From an archaeon (lineage in GTDB: Archaea; Micrarchaeota; Micrarchaeia; Anstonellales; Bilamarchaeaceae), in the NCBI GenBank assembly GCA_020053355.1, contig JAGVNI010000020.1:1-44241 (forward strand): a DNA stretch of 44,241 nucleotides, read 5' to 3'. Positions 24,414 through 33,223 of this stretch are shown piece after piece. The notes under the pieces are model-generated. The model did not search any database, was not told the origin of the DNA, and saw nothing but the letters and a program-made list of their open reading frames with translations. The first letter of the stretch is position 1. Every line of letters begins with the position of its first letter. The position numbers were made by a program, and so were the translations under genes.

Positions 24414-26075
24414 TCATTTTTTCTTGGCCGCGAACTTCTGCTTGAGGAACTTGGTCCAGACCTGCCATATGACGATTATTATCAGCAGGACGCCGCCGGC
24501 TATGTAGAGCGGGTTGACTCCGCTCGCGTTCACGCTGAATTTCACGGTGGAATCGTTGAAACCGATTTTTTTCACAGTGAATGAATACTCACCCGGCGCG
24601 GCTATGTTCGTCGTATAATTCTTGTTCGCCCTTATGCTCGCGCCGTCATTGAATGATATGTTGAACCGGTCCACCGGGGAGCCGTCGTCAGCGTCATTGA
24701 CGAATACGGTGAAATTCTTCCCTTCGATGATATCCGGCGACACCGCCACGACCAGGTTGCTGAGCGGCACTGCCGGGTCATGGTTTATCGTGACGCTCGT
24801 GTAAGCCGGGCCGCTTTCGCTTCCGCCCCCGTCCGCCACCTGGCAGGATATCACATTCAGGCCCGGGGAAAGCATCGCTTTCGGGTTGATGTAGTACACC
24901 CAGTCCTCCTCGCTGGCGTTCGCCTGAACCCACTCGCCGGAATTAACCTGCACCAGGACGGTTGCCCCGCCGGCTTCGGAAACATGATTGCCCCTCACCA
25001 CCAGCTCCTTGGGGCCTGCCACGTCGCCCTCGCGGGGGTCGGTGATGGAGCATGCCCGTTCGGTGCTGTAAGCGTACACCTTGCCGTCTTCTGACCCGAA
25101 TATGACCTTGTTCTGGTAGAACAGCGGGCTGCCTGCCGCGGCAGTGGATGAGCCCTTCCAGAGTATCTGCCCGCTTTCTGTGGAAATTGCATAAATGCTC
25201 TTGTCCGTGCCGCCTGCGAACACCACGTCCTTGCCGCCCATTATGCCCGGCTCCGGCTGGGACTGGACGGCAAGCTGCGTCTGGGCGGCCCACCTGAGAT
25301 TCCCGTCCCCGCTGTCAACGGCATATATGTTGCCGTCGTTGCTGCCGAAATAGACCACGCCATTGGATGATAATGCGGTGCCGACAACCCAGTTGCGCGT
25401 CCGGGCGCCCCAGATTTCAACCCCGTTGGTGACGAAGTAGGCGTGCATCTTGTCGTCGAGCGCGCCTGTGTATACGACGTTCCCATCTATCACGGGCTTG
25501 GAGAGCCAGAACGAGCCTTCCGAAAGCTCGGCCTTCCATGGCGTCAGGCCGGTTTCGCTCTGCCGGATAAGTTCGCCGCCTTTTCCATAGACCACATAAT
25601 CAGCGCCCGCGGCCGGGGCGGTCAGGATTGAATCGCTGAAATTGGATATCCTGGACCTTATGCTGCCGTTTTTTTCAAGTATGAACACGCCGGTGTTGGC
25701 GGTCACGAAAATCTCCTTCGTATTGACTGCCGCGCCATATATCCTTGATACATTGTATCCGGAAACGTTCAGGCTGGCCTCCCACTGCTTCACGCCGTTC
25801 GCACCTAGCTTTATTACTTTCCCGGCGCTCGTTGAGACATAGATGGAGTTGTCGGCGAGGATGAGCTCGTTCGGCCTTTTCCCGACCGCAGTCTGCCACC
25901 TTCTCACTCCAGTTGAAGGGTCCAGGCCATAGACGTTGCCGTCATCCGAAGCGACGACGGCAACCCCCTGGAATATCACCGGCTTGGCGCTTATCGCCCC
26001 ATCGGAGCTGAATTGCCATACCAGCGACGCATTCGAAACCGCCAATACCAGGAGCAGGAAGAGCGCGTTTCTCAT
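24414..26075 (-). CDS. PQQ-type beta-propeller surface protein with C-terminal anchor
   Basis: 553 residues. A signal peptide (1-17) is followed by about 330 residues of PQQ/quinoprotein-like repeats (for example VYGLDPSTGVRRWQ, IYAVDSGDGNLRWA, IYAISTESGQILWK), which fold as a beta-propeller. Two Ig-like beta domains follow (about 345-515), and the protein ends in one transmembrane helix (about 521-541) with a basic tail. It should be displayed outside the cell, probably for ligand or polymer binding. There is no evidence for an enzymatic site. It begins four bases after uL11 and is cotranscribed with it, an unusual pairing. Confidence 0.85.
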   Translation of the reverse strand: MRNALFLLLVLAVSNASLVWQFSSDGAISAKPVIFQGVAVVASDDGNVYGLDPSTGVRRWQTAVGKRPNELILADNSIYVSTSAGKVIKLGANGVKQWEASLNVSGYNVSRIYGAAVNTKEIFVTANTGVFILEKNGSIRSRISNFSDSILTAPAAGADYVVYGKGGELIRQSETGLTPWKAELSEGSFWLSKPVIDGNVVYTGALDDKMHAYFVTNGVEIWGARTRNWVVGTALSSNGVVYFGSNDGNIYAVDSGDGNLRWAAQTQLAVQSQPEPGIMGGKDVVFAGGTDKSIYAISTESGQILWKGSSTAAAGSPLFYQNKVIFGSEDGKVYAYSTERACSITDPREGDVAGPKELVVRGNHVSEAGGATVLVQVNSGEWVQANASEEDWVYYINPKAMLSPGLNVISCQVADGGGSESGPAYTSVTINHDPAVPLSNLVVAVSPDIIEGKNFTVFVNDADDGSPVDRFNISFNDGASIRANKNYTTNIAAPGEYSFTVKKIGFNDSTVKFSVNASGVNPLYIAGGVLLIIIVIWQVWTKFLKQKFAAKKK

Positions 26076-26079
26076 AGCC

Positions 26080-26550
26080 TCATCCTTTTAAGAGCGAATC
26101 GTGCTTGCCTTCGTTAACCTCCTTGATTGCCATCCTGGCGTTCTTGCCATTGACGGTGACGCCCATGCTTACGCACGAGCCGAGCACCTCCTTGAGCGTT
26201 TCCTTGATGTCTTTTCCGAGCGAGTTCCTCTTGGTCTTTGCGATGGAAACCGCCTTCTCTATGGTGAGGTTGCCTGCCGGGGCCTCCCTGTTTCCGGCTC
26301 CCTTCTCAATCCCGGCCTCCTTCTTGATTATCTCAGCCGTGGGCGGGCTGCCGACTTCTACTGTGAACGTCTTCGTCTTAGGGTCCACGTGCACCTTGAT
26401 TGGCACCTTCATTCCGCCGAAATCCTTGGTCATCTCGTTAATCTTGGCAACCACCTGGCCTATGTTGACGCCCATCGGGGCCAACGCAGGCGCGAGCGGT
26501 GGTCCCGGCGTTGCCTTTCCGCCTTCCACAATCGCGTCAATAGTCTTCAT
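26080..26550 (-). CDS. rpl11: 50S ribosomal protein uL11
   Basis: 156 residues. The N-terminal GGKATPGPPLAPALAPMGVNIGQV is the conserved uL11 motif that forms the stalk base and contacts the GTPase-associated centre. The C-terminal RNA-binding domain (TKRNSLGKDIKETLKEVLGSC) is intact. In many archaea rpl11 sits with rpl1, rpl10 and rpl12; here none is adjacent and a surface beta-propeller gene follows directly. A TATA-like TTTAAAAAAG near 26600-26609 (reverse strand) would give a leader of about 28 bases. Confidence 0.95.
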   Translation of the reverse strand: MKTIDAIVEGGKATPGPPLAPALAPMGVNIGQVVAKINEMTKDFGGMKVPIKVHVDPKTKTFTVEVGSPPTAEIIKKEAGIEKGAGNREAPAGNLTIEKAVSIAKTKRNSLGKDIKETLKEVLGSCVSMGVTVNGKNARMAIKEVNEGKHDSLLKG

Positions 26551-26671
26551 TTCAAAACCTCTAGAATACGATATCTTCGAATTTATTCATCTGCTTCCTT
26601 TTTTAAAGCTAATCCCGGTCGTCGGGGCGGCCATGGGCGCCGCAGCCAGCCCGTTTCAAGCATTTCCGAGA

Positions 26672-26682
26672 ATTATTTAAAT
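26672..26682 (+). promoter_or_regulatory. TATA box of membrane protein gene at 26703
   Basis: ATTATTTAAAT is centred about 26 bases before the ATG at 26703, which favours that ATG over an in-frame GTG at 26697. Confidence 0.5.
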
Positions 26683-26702
26683 CATGCGCTCGAATTGTGG
26701 GC

Positions 26703-27443
26703 ATGGAAGACGACGACTTATCCAGGACTTTCAAGTACGCAAAAGAGTTCTACCTCAAAAGGCTCGGCCTCATCATAGTGTTCTCAGTCCCTTTCATACT
26801 GGCATTCCTGGTCCCGGTCCTGGTGCCTGCGCCGACGTACCTGGCCCTGGGCGGCGTCTTCCTCCGCACCGGCTCCCTTCCGGAACTTTCATTGCTCGAC
26901 ATAATCATAACGTCGGTGGCATACGCGTTCGCAATGTTCATAATGGGCGACACCCTGGTCAACATCAACATCATCGTCCGCTCGAAAAGGACGCTCACGA
27001 CTATCCGGCACGAGGTAATCAACGCTATGGGCACCTATGCGATGAGGATATTCTACATCTTTACGATGTTCCTGCTCATCATGTTCATCCTCCAGCTCAT
27101 CACATATGACAACCCCCTCCAGACCTGGATTTACCCTATCGCCATTCTCATCCTCTCATCCCTGCTTTTCTTCGTGCCCCCCGCGGTCGTCATCGACAAC
27201 TCGGACACACCGACAGCTATACGGCGTTCGGTGGCAATGGCCATCCAGAACCCGCACTTCGTGCTCCTCTGGACCGCCCTCCTGCTCCTCACCGTCTCAT
27301 GCGTCAAAATCGGGGCGGATTTCATCTTCTCAAGCCCGTTCTCAGGATTTTTCGTCCTGCTGGTGAACTGCCTCCTCATCCTGCCGTTTTTCACGGTGCT
27401 CCAGACGCAGATGTACATGGAGAGATACCCGCTGGCCCGATGA
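26703..27443 (+). CDS. Polytopic membrane protein, unknown function
   Basis: 246 residues. A short charged N-terminus (MEDDDLSRTFKYAKEFYLKR) is followed by about six hydrophobic helices. The general pattern, with a SVAMAIQNPHFVLLWTALLLL segment, resembles glycerophosphoryl-diester-phosphodiesterase membrane-domain and YciC-type proteins common in archaea, but I cannot place it firmly. Start set by the TATA box. Flanked by uL11 (divergent) and the HEAT-repeat lipoprotein downstream. Confidence 0.7.
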   Translation: MEDDDLSRTFKYAKEFYLKRLGLIIVFSVPFILAFLVPVLVPAPTYLALGGVFLRTGSLPELSLLDIIITSVAYAFAMFIMGDTLVNINIIVRSKRTLTTIRHEVINAMGTYAMRIFYIFTMFLLIMFILQLITYDNPLQTWIYPIAILILSSLLFFVPPAVVIDNSDTPTAIRRSVAMAIQNPHFVLLWTALLLLTVSCVKIGADFIFSSPFSGFFVLLVNCLLILPFFTVLQTQMYMERYPLAR

Positions 27444-27507
27444 CTTTCCATATAAAAACACAGCCTCTTTAAATGTTTTCAATTATAGCCTGTTGTGGTA
27501 ATGATAT

Positions 27508-28584
27508 ATGCACCACAACAAAAAAGCCCTGTCAGTCGTACTGGTGTCCATGGCCCTTTCGTCATGCATGCGCCAGAGGGCGCCCCATGCCGAACCTGCG
27601 CGGGATGCGCCCCTTCTCCAGCCAATCCACTCTGAAAGCGGGCCGAGTGCGAAGCAGGAAATGAAGGAACTCCTGTTCGTAATCAAGTTCTATGACGGGG
27701 ATGAGAATCGCAAGGCTGTAAAAAAGCTGGTGGAACTCGCAGACCAATCATCATCACCGATTCTGCTTGACGAGCTTGGCGGCAAGAATCCGGAATCCCA
27801 ATTTTTTTCCGCCCTCGCTCTCCTTAAACTGGGTGATGCCCGGGCAGTCCCCAGGATAATAGAAATCGCGGGGCAAGAGCATCCGCACAAGTTCGACCTG
27901 ATTAAGCTTCTTGGGGATTTCGGCGATGCACGGGCTGTCCCCCTGCTTGAATCGCAGCTCTTAAGCGATGACCCGGCCTTCCGTGCAGCCGGCGCGGAAT
28001 CGCTTGGAAAAACCGGTTCCGCCTCTTCGGTTCCCAGGCTCATCCCACTGACCAGGGACAGGGAAGCCCCAGTCCGAAGCGCGGCAATCAAATCGCTAGG
28101 GATAATCGGAGACCCGTCGGCATCGCTCAGCATAATCATTGCTCTAGAGGACAAGACCGATTATGTCCGCAGAAGCGCGATTGTAGCGCTTGGAAACATA
28201 GGGGAACCCGCAATCCGGCCCCTCTTCGACGCCATCGTTTTCGGCAATCCAGATTACCGCCTTGAATGCCTCGAATCGCTGATTGCGATGGGCTCCAAGG
28301 CCGTGGCCTCGCTGGCCGAAGCGCTGAATTTTGCGGACAATGCCATTCTGAAACCATACCTCATCCGGGCTCTTGGCAATATTGGCGACCCTGCCGCGAC
28401 AGGCGCTATCCTCAAGGCGCTTGATGACGATGACGCGCTAGTGCGCGGAGATGCGGCGAATGCGCTGAGAATGATGAAATCGGCCATCGCATTGCCCAGG
28501 CTTGAGGAATTGGCCCTGAATGACCCGAATGAATTCGTCAGGGCTGCATCCGACGCGGCCGTGCAGTCTATCAGGGGCCAATGA
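27508..28584 (+). CDS. HEAT-repeat lipoprotein
   Basis: 358 residues. The N-terminus is a lipoprotein signal peptide ending ALSSC (C20). From about residue 50 onward it consists of HEAT/PBS-lyase-type repeats, for example GDARAVPLLESQLLSDDPAFRAAGAESLGK around 141-170 (seen as DARAVPLL and AAGAESLGK) and YVRRSAIVALGNIG. Such solenoids bind partner proteins; there is no sign of phycobilin chemistry here. It should be anchored outside the membrane. A TATA-like CTCTTTAAAT (about 27467-27476) sits roughly 35 bases upstream. Confidence 0.85.
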   Translation: MHHNKKALSVVLVSMALSSCMRQRAPHAEPARDAPLLQPIHSESGPSAKQEMKELLFVIKFYDGDENRKAVKKLVELADQSSSPILLDELGGKNPESQFFSALALLKLGDARAVPRIIEIAGQEHPHKFDLIKLLGDFGDARAVPLLESQLLSDDPAFRAAGAESLGKTGSASSVPRLIPLTRDREAPVRSAAIKSLGIIGDPSASLSIIIALEDKTDYVRRSAIVALGNIGEPAIRPLFDAIVFGNPDYRLECLESLIAMGSKAVASLAEALNFADNAILKPYLIRALGNIGDPAATGAILKALDDDDALVRGDAANALRMMKSAIALPRLEELALNDPNEFVRAASDAAVQSIRGQ

Positions 28585-28665
28585 CCCGCGCATGGGCAGG
28601 CATGCCCGGAATGCAGTGCGCAGGGCATCAGGAACGATAAAAAATCTTGGCAGGCAATCAGTTAC

Positions 28666-29655
28666 ATGCCTAAGTCGCAGACCGAATCCCGCAAGAAGGA
28701 CCATGTGGAGCTTGTCATCGCAAAAGGCGCGCAGTACGCCAAGACGACCGGCTTGGAGCGCGTGGATTTCTTCCATAACGCCCTTCCTGAGATTTCGCTG
28801 GATTCCATCGACCTTTCCGTGAAATTCCTTGGAAAGACGGTCCGCAGCCCAATCCTGATTACCGGCATGACCGGCGGCTACGATGATGCCGAGCAAATCA
28901 ACCGCAGCCTTGCAGCATCCGCGCAGAAATACGGGCTTGCGTTCGGGGTCGGTTCGCAGCGCGCCATGATAGAGAAGCCCGAACTTGCAAGGACATATAT
29001 TGTGCGGGATGTCGCGCCGGATGTTCCGATTATCGCGAATATTGGCGCCTTCCAGCTAAAGAAATACACTAGTTCGCAAATCGAATCGCTCGTAAGCGCC
29101 ATTGACGCGGATGCGCTCGCGATACACCTGAACGCCCTGCAGGAAGTAATCCAGCCCGAAGGCGATACGGATTTTTCAGGCGTCCTCGACGCCATCGCAA
29201 GGACGTGCGGAAAGCTATCCGTTCCGGTAATAGCCAAGGAGACCGGAGCCGGAATCAATCAGGATGTCGCGATAAAGCTGAAGGGCGCAGGCGTCAAGTA
29301 CCTGGATGTCGCGGGTGCCGGCGGAACATCCTGGAGCAAGGTCGAATACCTGCGCTCTAATTCCATCCCGGGTTTCGAGGATTGGGGCATCCCGACTGCC
29401 GATTCGATAATACAGTGCCGCGGCGTCCTCCCGATAATCGCGAGCGGCGGCATCCGGAGCGGCATCGACGGGGCCAAATGCATAGCGCTTGGGGCCGAGA
29501 TGTGCGGCGCGGCATACCCGTTCATCCGCGCGCTGCGCGAACACACGCTGGACGAATATATCGACACATTCCAGAAGCAGATGCGCATCTGCTCATTCCT
29601 TGCAGGCGCGAAGTCACATGCTGACTTAAAGAAGGCCAAACTGATTTTCCGCTGA
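28666..29655 (+). CDS. fni: Type 2 isopentenyl-diphosphate delta-isomerase
   Basis: 329 residues, FMN-dependent TIM-barrel. Motifs: SRKKDHVELV at the N-terminus, SPILITGMTGG, FGVGSQRAMIE, HLNALQEVIQPEGD (HLNxxQE with the key Gln), PVIAKETGAGI, and LDVAGAGGTSWSKVE. The enzyme uses reduced FMN and Mg to convert IPP to DMAPP, the starter for archaeal ether lipids made with the prenyl synthase at 14090. All recognised functional residues seem to be present. It is followed by about 220 bases before the next gene. Confidence 0.95.
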   Translation: MPKSQTESRKKDHVELVIAKGAQYAKTTGLERVDFFHNALPEISLDSIDLSVKFLGKTVRSPILITGMTGGYDDAEQINRSLAASAQKYGLAFGVGSQRAMIEKPELARTYIVRDVAPDVPIIANIGAFQLKKYTSSQIESLVSAIDADALAIHLNALQEVIQPEGDTDFSGVLDAIARTCGKLSVPVIAKETGAGINQDVAIKLKGAGVKYLDVAGAGGTSWSKVEYLRSNSIPGFEDWGIPTADSIIQCRGVLPIIASGGIRSGIDGAKCIALGAEMCGAAYPFIRALREHTLDEYIDTFQKQMRICSFLAGAKSHADLKKAKLIFR

Positions 29656-29877
29656 TTCGGGATTATCCGTGTTGAAACCATTGCCAGATTTCCAGCCAGA
29701 TTTCCAGTTGTTTTTCGATTTTCGTAACATTTTTGTGACATACGTTTATAAACACACAAATCTTACAACTCATTGCGACCAGGGTTTGCGAAGGTTCAGA
29801 CGTGAGCCCATTGCAGATGGATGTGTTAAAAAATGGGAAAACATATGCTTAAAAGCAGTTCCACACATAATTTACAT
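29656..29877 (+). promoter_or_regulatory. Upstream region of the RSH-like pair
   Basis: This 222-base gap holds a 12-base direct repeat (CCAGATTTCCAG at about 29681 and 29693), a strong TATA box TTTATAAAC (29745-29753), and a second TATA-like CTTAAAAGC (29848-29856) 26 bases before the ATG at 29878. Two alternative transcription starts are therefore possible, one leaderless and one with a leader of about 100 bases. Confidence 0.4.
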
Positions 29878-31218
29878 ATGGCTAACACAACCTGTCATTC
29901 CCGATTCGTTGCAGATGCCACATCCAGGCCATTCCCTGTACGCATCCTCCAATCCCCCCAGGTCGAGGCTGTCATGCCCTCCGCGCCGGTGGGGCTGTCA
30001 TCGCTTTCACACGAAATCCGCGCGAAGATGGAAGCCGCAAAAAGCCACTACGGCAAGCTCGGCGCTCCGGAAATATACGCCCACGCATGCGGCGTGCTGC
30101 AGGCCGCAGTCCGCGGCAAGCTCCTCCTCCCTTCGTCAAACGGCGCAGACCCGTTCTCGCTCCGCCTTGCCGAACTGATACTCTTCCACTCGTTCGAAAG
30201 CGACCAGTTCCTTCCAGGCTCATCGCTCACTCCCGGCTTCGGAAACGCCTTCCAGGTTCACACGGCTCTTAGAAAGCTGGACGGCATGGGTGGCGAACGA
30301 TCCGATGACTACGTGCGCCTTCTCCGGGACAAGTCCATCGACCCAACTGACCTGATCGTCGCGCTTTATGCCAGAATCGCGGACATGATGACGGTCCACG
30401 AGCCGACTACCGAGCGTGCGGCCTCGGTCCGGATGCCTGGCGTCTTCGCCATGCACGAGAGCATGGCCGATGTCAGAAACGCGTGGGCAGACCCGATGCT
30501 TAGCATTTACTGCCCAATAGCAGACTGGGGCGCCCAGACTTTCGCATACCGCCTCATGCGCGACAATGCCATCCGGTATCTCTACCCGAAGGAATTCGAG
30601 GAAACCTCAGCTAAAATAGAAGGCCGGATGCCCGCGCTGGTAAGGACAAACGACATACTCCAGACGCTCCTGGAACGGATGTCTTCGCAACTGAACCTTC
30701 GCGTCCTTGTGGCCAACCACTACTCTGAGGTTTCCCAGACATTCCCCGAACTCGACGGCCGTACAGTCGCGGTATCTATAAAGCCGTTCAAGGGGATAGG
30801 CGGCCTCCTGAACAAGTCCATGAAAAGGGACATCCCGATCGAAATGGTCCACGACTGGTCCGGATTCACGGTCATAACCGACACCGAATCCCTGATGTAC
30901 GATGTCGTCAGCTACCTTCACGGCGGCGGAATCGGTTCTGCCATACAGGGATACGGCATAACCGACTTCTCCTCCCTGCCTGCAGTGGATTATGCCCAGG
31001 ACCCTAAGCCGGTGACGCACTACCGCAGCGTCCACATCGACACGGTCAGCCGCGACCCGCGCATGGTCCCGATGGAGGCGATAGTGCGCACCACCGCCAT
31101 GCACATCGAGGCGGATGAAGGGACGGCGGGCCACGACATATACAAGCTCTCCCCCCTACAGAACGGTCACCGCAAATCATTCCTTGAGCGGCTCGGCGAG
31201 ATAACCGCGAGCATCTGA
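29878..31218 (+). CDS. Divergent RelA/SpoT homologue (RSH-A)
   Basis: 446 residues. The order and spacing follow long RelA/SpoT proteins. The HD-hydrolase half is degenerate: FHSFES (103-108) replaces LHDxxED, and ALYARIADMMTV replaces KLADRLHNMRT. The linker YCPIADWG (211-218) and IRYLYPKEF (232-240) match RelA YAPLAHRLG and FRYLxxxEF. In the synthetase half, KPFKGIGGLLNKSM (302-315) fits the GRPKxxYSIYRKM helix; D326 in HDWSGF, Y382-x3-H386 (HYRSVH), E400 in MEAIVRT and MHIEADEGTAGHDIYK (408-423) fit the D, Y, E and H motifs of (p)ppGpp synthetases. Several arginines are lost. Synthesis of an alarmone is inference. The frame is open to an ATG at 29833; 29878 is preferred on TATA spacing. 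Confidence 0.7.
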   Translation: MANTTCHSRFVADATSRPFPVRILQSPQVEAVMPSAPVGLSSLSHEIRAKMEAAKSHYGKLGAPEIYAHACGVLQAAVRGKLLLPSSNGADPFSLRLAELILFHSFESDQFLPGSSLTPGFGNAFQVHTALRKLDGMGGERSDDYVRLLRDKSIDPTDLIVALYARIADMMTVHEPTTERAASVRMPGVFAMHESMADVRNAWADPMLSIYCPIADWGAQTFAYRLMRDNAIRYLYPKEFEETSAKIEGRMPALVRTNDILQTLLERMSSQLNLRVLVANHYSEVSQTFPELDGRTVAVSIKPFKGIGGLLNKSMKRDIPIEMVHDWSGFTVITDTESLMYDVVSYLHGGGIGSAIQGYGITDFSSLPAVDYAQDPKPVTHYRSVHIDTVSRDPRMVPMEAIVRTTAMHIEADEGTAGHDIYKLSPLQNGHRKSFLERLGEITASI

Positions 31219-31278
31219 TAAGTTCACTGCGTAACGGGCGGCAGGACCGGATTCCCGGGAAATGGGTAACATACATGA

Positions 31279-31285
31279 TTAAATA
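31279..31285 (+). promoter_or_regulatory. TATA box of RSH-B
   Basis: TTAAATA is centred 26-27 bases before the ATG at 31309, so the second RSH-like gene has its own leaderless promoter and can be expressed apart from the first. Confidence 0.55.
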
Positions 31286-31308
31286 CTTACTCTAACATAA
31301 TATGGATT

Positions 31309-32634
31309 ATGCATAGGGCTATTGATATCGCTGCGCTTTCCTCAGACCCTAAGGAGCGCTATAAGCTCTACCAAACCGTGAGCTCCCTCTACCACCGCAG
31401 GTTCGGCAATAGCAACTGGGATACCCCGTTTCGGCACGCGCAGGTCGTTACCGAGGAAGTCGCCCGTTATTCCGCGTCATCCGTGGATAAGAATTGGTCC
31501 GGCAGGTGCGTCATGCTCGCCTCAGTCCACCCTTTCGGGATGGAGATGGCGCCGCACCTTTCGAAATTGTTCCCGCCCGAAGAATGCGCATCGCTCATGA
31601 GTTCGTTCAGCCGGTTCAACATCCTTAGGGACCAGGACGAGTCTCCTCCGGATAAGAAAAACCGGGATGTCTACCTTCCTATCATCACGCCCTACCAAGT
31701 GGACAAGCGCGCTTTCATCTGGCCCGAGGCGTTCGTCAGAGTAGTTGACCTTTCCCAGCCCCAGTTTTTCAAGGGCAGCGGGGCCCGCGAACTGCATTCT
31801 GCGACATCCAGCGGAAGCATTGACGAGGTGAACCGCAACCTGGCCGTAAGCATGCGCATGGTCTGGAGGTCTGCGGCCATCTCCCTTCTGCTATTCAAGT
31901 GCTACGATGCCCAGTCAAACCTCGCGGCCCAGTTCCTGCATGAGGGGCTTTTCCGCAAGGTACGGGGCCTGCTAAAGGAGGTTTCCTCAGAGATTAACGA
32001 TGTGAAAGGCCGGTTCGAAGGCCACATGCGCCTCCTGATAAGCCTTGCCGAAAAGCGGGGCATCCCCATCCTGAGCCAAGTGGACCGTGAAACCGGCATG
32101 AAGGCCGACTTCACGATACGCGTCAAGACCGCCGGCTCCACGACGCTCAAGCTCGTGGACAAATTTGGCGCCGACCCGCTCGGCAACGACTTCGACCCTG
32201 ATTTTGTCCTTGCGAACATCCATGACCCGATAGGCAGTACGCTCGTGTCCAAGGAAACCTGGGATGCGGAAGCCCTGTTCAACCTTATCGAGAACGCCGA
32301 CCATTCGATACTATTGGAGACAGAATCCTTATTCCATGGCGGCGCCGTCAGGAATGGTTCGCTTCCGGACTACCGCGAAGCCGGCCATATGGATTTCAAT
32401 GCGGCCAATTTCGGCGCCTCGCGGATAAAGCGCGTAGAGCTTCACATCAGGAGCTTCCGGGGCTATATGGATTACTACCTATCAAGGACGTGCGGGCGCG
32501 GAGTGCGCGAATCCCCGCTCGTCGCCGACGCATGGGGGGACCTGAACTACAGCATAGTCAAGGCCCTCGGCACCCTTCGATCAGAGAATGTGGGAGAGTC
32601 AAACGGCAACGGGAACGGACCGGCCAGCCGCTAG
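31309..32634 (+). CDS. More divergent RelA/SpoT-like paralogue (RSH-B)
   Basis: 441 residues. Similar layout to the upstream gene but further diverged. RHAQVVTEEVARY (42-54) recalls the first HD-domain helix; VSMRMVWRSAAISLLLFKCYDA (180-201) recalls the RVILVKLADRLHN helix without its catalytic D. In the second half IRVKTAGSTTLKLVDKFG (270-287) fits the substrate-binding helix, D306 in IHDPIGSTLV fits the catalytic Asp strand, EAGHMDF (357-363) the GYxSxH strand and RVELHIRS (375-382; E377) the EIQIRT strand. Hydrolase residues are lost. It may be an inactive or altered-specificity partner of RSH-A. The call rests on pattern alignment, so an unrelated fold remains possible. Its TAG shares CTAG with the convergent lrp stop. 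Confidence 0.55.
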   Translation: MHRAIDIAALSSDPKERYKLYQTVSSLYHRRFGNSNWDTPFRHAQVVTEEVARYSASSVDKNWSGRCVMLASVHPFGMEMAPHLSKLFPPEECASLMSSFSRFNILRDQDESPPDKKNRDVYLPIITPYQVDKRAFIWPEAFVRVVDLSQPQFFKGSGARELHSATSSGSIDEVNRNLAVSMRMVWRSAAISLLLFKCYDAQSNLAAQFLHEGLFRKVRGLLKEVSSEINDVKGRFEGHMRLLISLAEKRGIPILSQVDRETGMKADFTIRVKTAGSTTLKLVDKFGADPLGNDFDPDFVLANIHDPIGSTLVSKETWDAEALFNLIENADHSILLETESLFHGGAVRNGSLPDYREAGHMDFNAANFGASRIKRVELHIRSFRGYMDYYLSRTCGRGVRESPLVADAWGDLNYSIVKALGTLRSENVGESNGNGNGPASR

Positions 32635-33095
32635 ACTTCCCCGAATTCCGTCAGCCTGCTGACGACGTTAAGGACCATGTTCGTGTTCGTCTTCCGCACG
32701 CCTTCGGTCCCGAGTATCCTCTTGACCGTCGCGCTAAGTTCGCCGCGGGTCTTGCACATGACCACTGCCAGCGAATCGTATTCGCCGGTGGTGTCCCATA
32801 CCGCCGCAACATGCGGAAGCTTGGCAATCTTCTCCTCTATCGTAATCAGGTTCTTCCCGGACATGCTAATTTCGACTATCGCCATGAACTCGAACCCAAG
32901 CTTAAGGTAGTTCACCCTCGCCCCATATCCTGTTATGTAGTCTTTCCGTTCGAGGGACTTAATCCGTTCCACGAGAGCGGCGGGAGACAGGCCGACGTCC
33001 TTCGCTATGCGCCGGTACGAGCGGCTTGAATCGGCGATAAGCTCCCTCATAATCCGGGCATCCAATTCATCTATTTCCTGCGGTTTTCTGCTCAT
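32631..33095 (-). CDS. Lrp/AsnC family transcription regulator
   Basis: 154 residues. N-terminal winged helix (ELDARIMRELIADSSRSYRRIAKDVGLS, residues 9-36, seen as IAKDVGLSPAALVERIKSLE) and a C-terminal RAM/AsnC ligand domain (VAAVWDTTGEYDSLAVVMCK). Family members sense amino acids and regulate nitrogen or amino acid metabolism. It lies head to head with glnA, a likely target. TTTATAAATA (about 33118-33127, reverse strand) is 26 bases before the ATG at 33095, so I prefer this over the ATG at 33107. It converges on RSH-B, with the stop codons overlapping. Confidence 0.9.
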   Translation of the reverse strand: MSRKPQEIDELDARIMRELIADSSRSYRRIAKDVGLSPAALVERIKSLERKDYITGYGARVNYLKLGFEFMAIVEISMSGKNLITIEEKIAKLPHVAAVWDTTGEYDSLAVVMCKTRGELSATVKRILGTEGVRKTNTNMVLNVVSRLTEFGEV

Positions 33096-33223
33096 AATTC
33101 CGAACATATGATGATGATATTTATAAATATTCCATCATTTTGTTCTGTTTAAAGGCATTTCAGCTGTATTATTATATTTATCCGGCAACAATGCTATCCA
33201 AGGGGGAGAACCGGGTGAATGAA
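33096..33223. promoter_or_regulatory. Divergent lrp-glnA control region
   Basis: The region holds a TATA box for the lrp-like gene (33118-33127, reverse strand) and TATA-like TGTTTAAAGG (33147-33156) and TTATATTTAT (33172-33181) for glnA. A GGGTGA ribosome binding site (33213-33218) precedes the glnA ATG at 33224 by five bases. AT-rich stretches around 33108-33180 would suit Lrp binding, but I see no defined operator. Confidence 0.45.

Noticed and set aside
27508-28584. Phycocyanobilin lyase for the HEAT-repeat protein
   Set aside because: PBS-lyase-type HEAT repeats are only structural; there are no phycobilisome genes and the protein is a lipoprotein.
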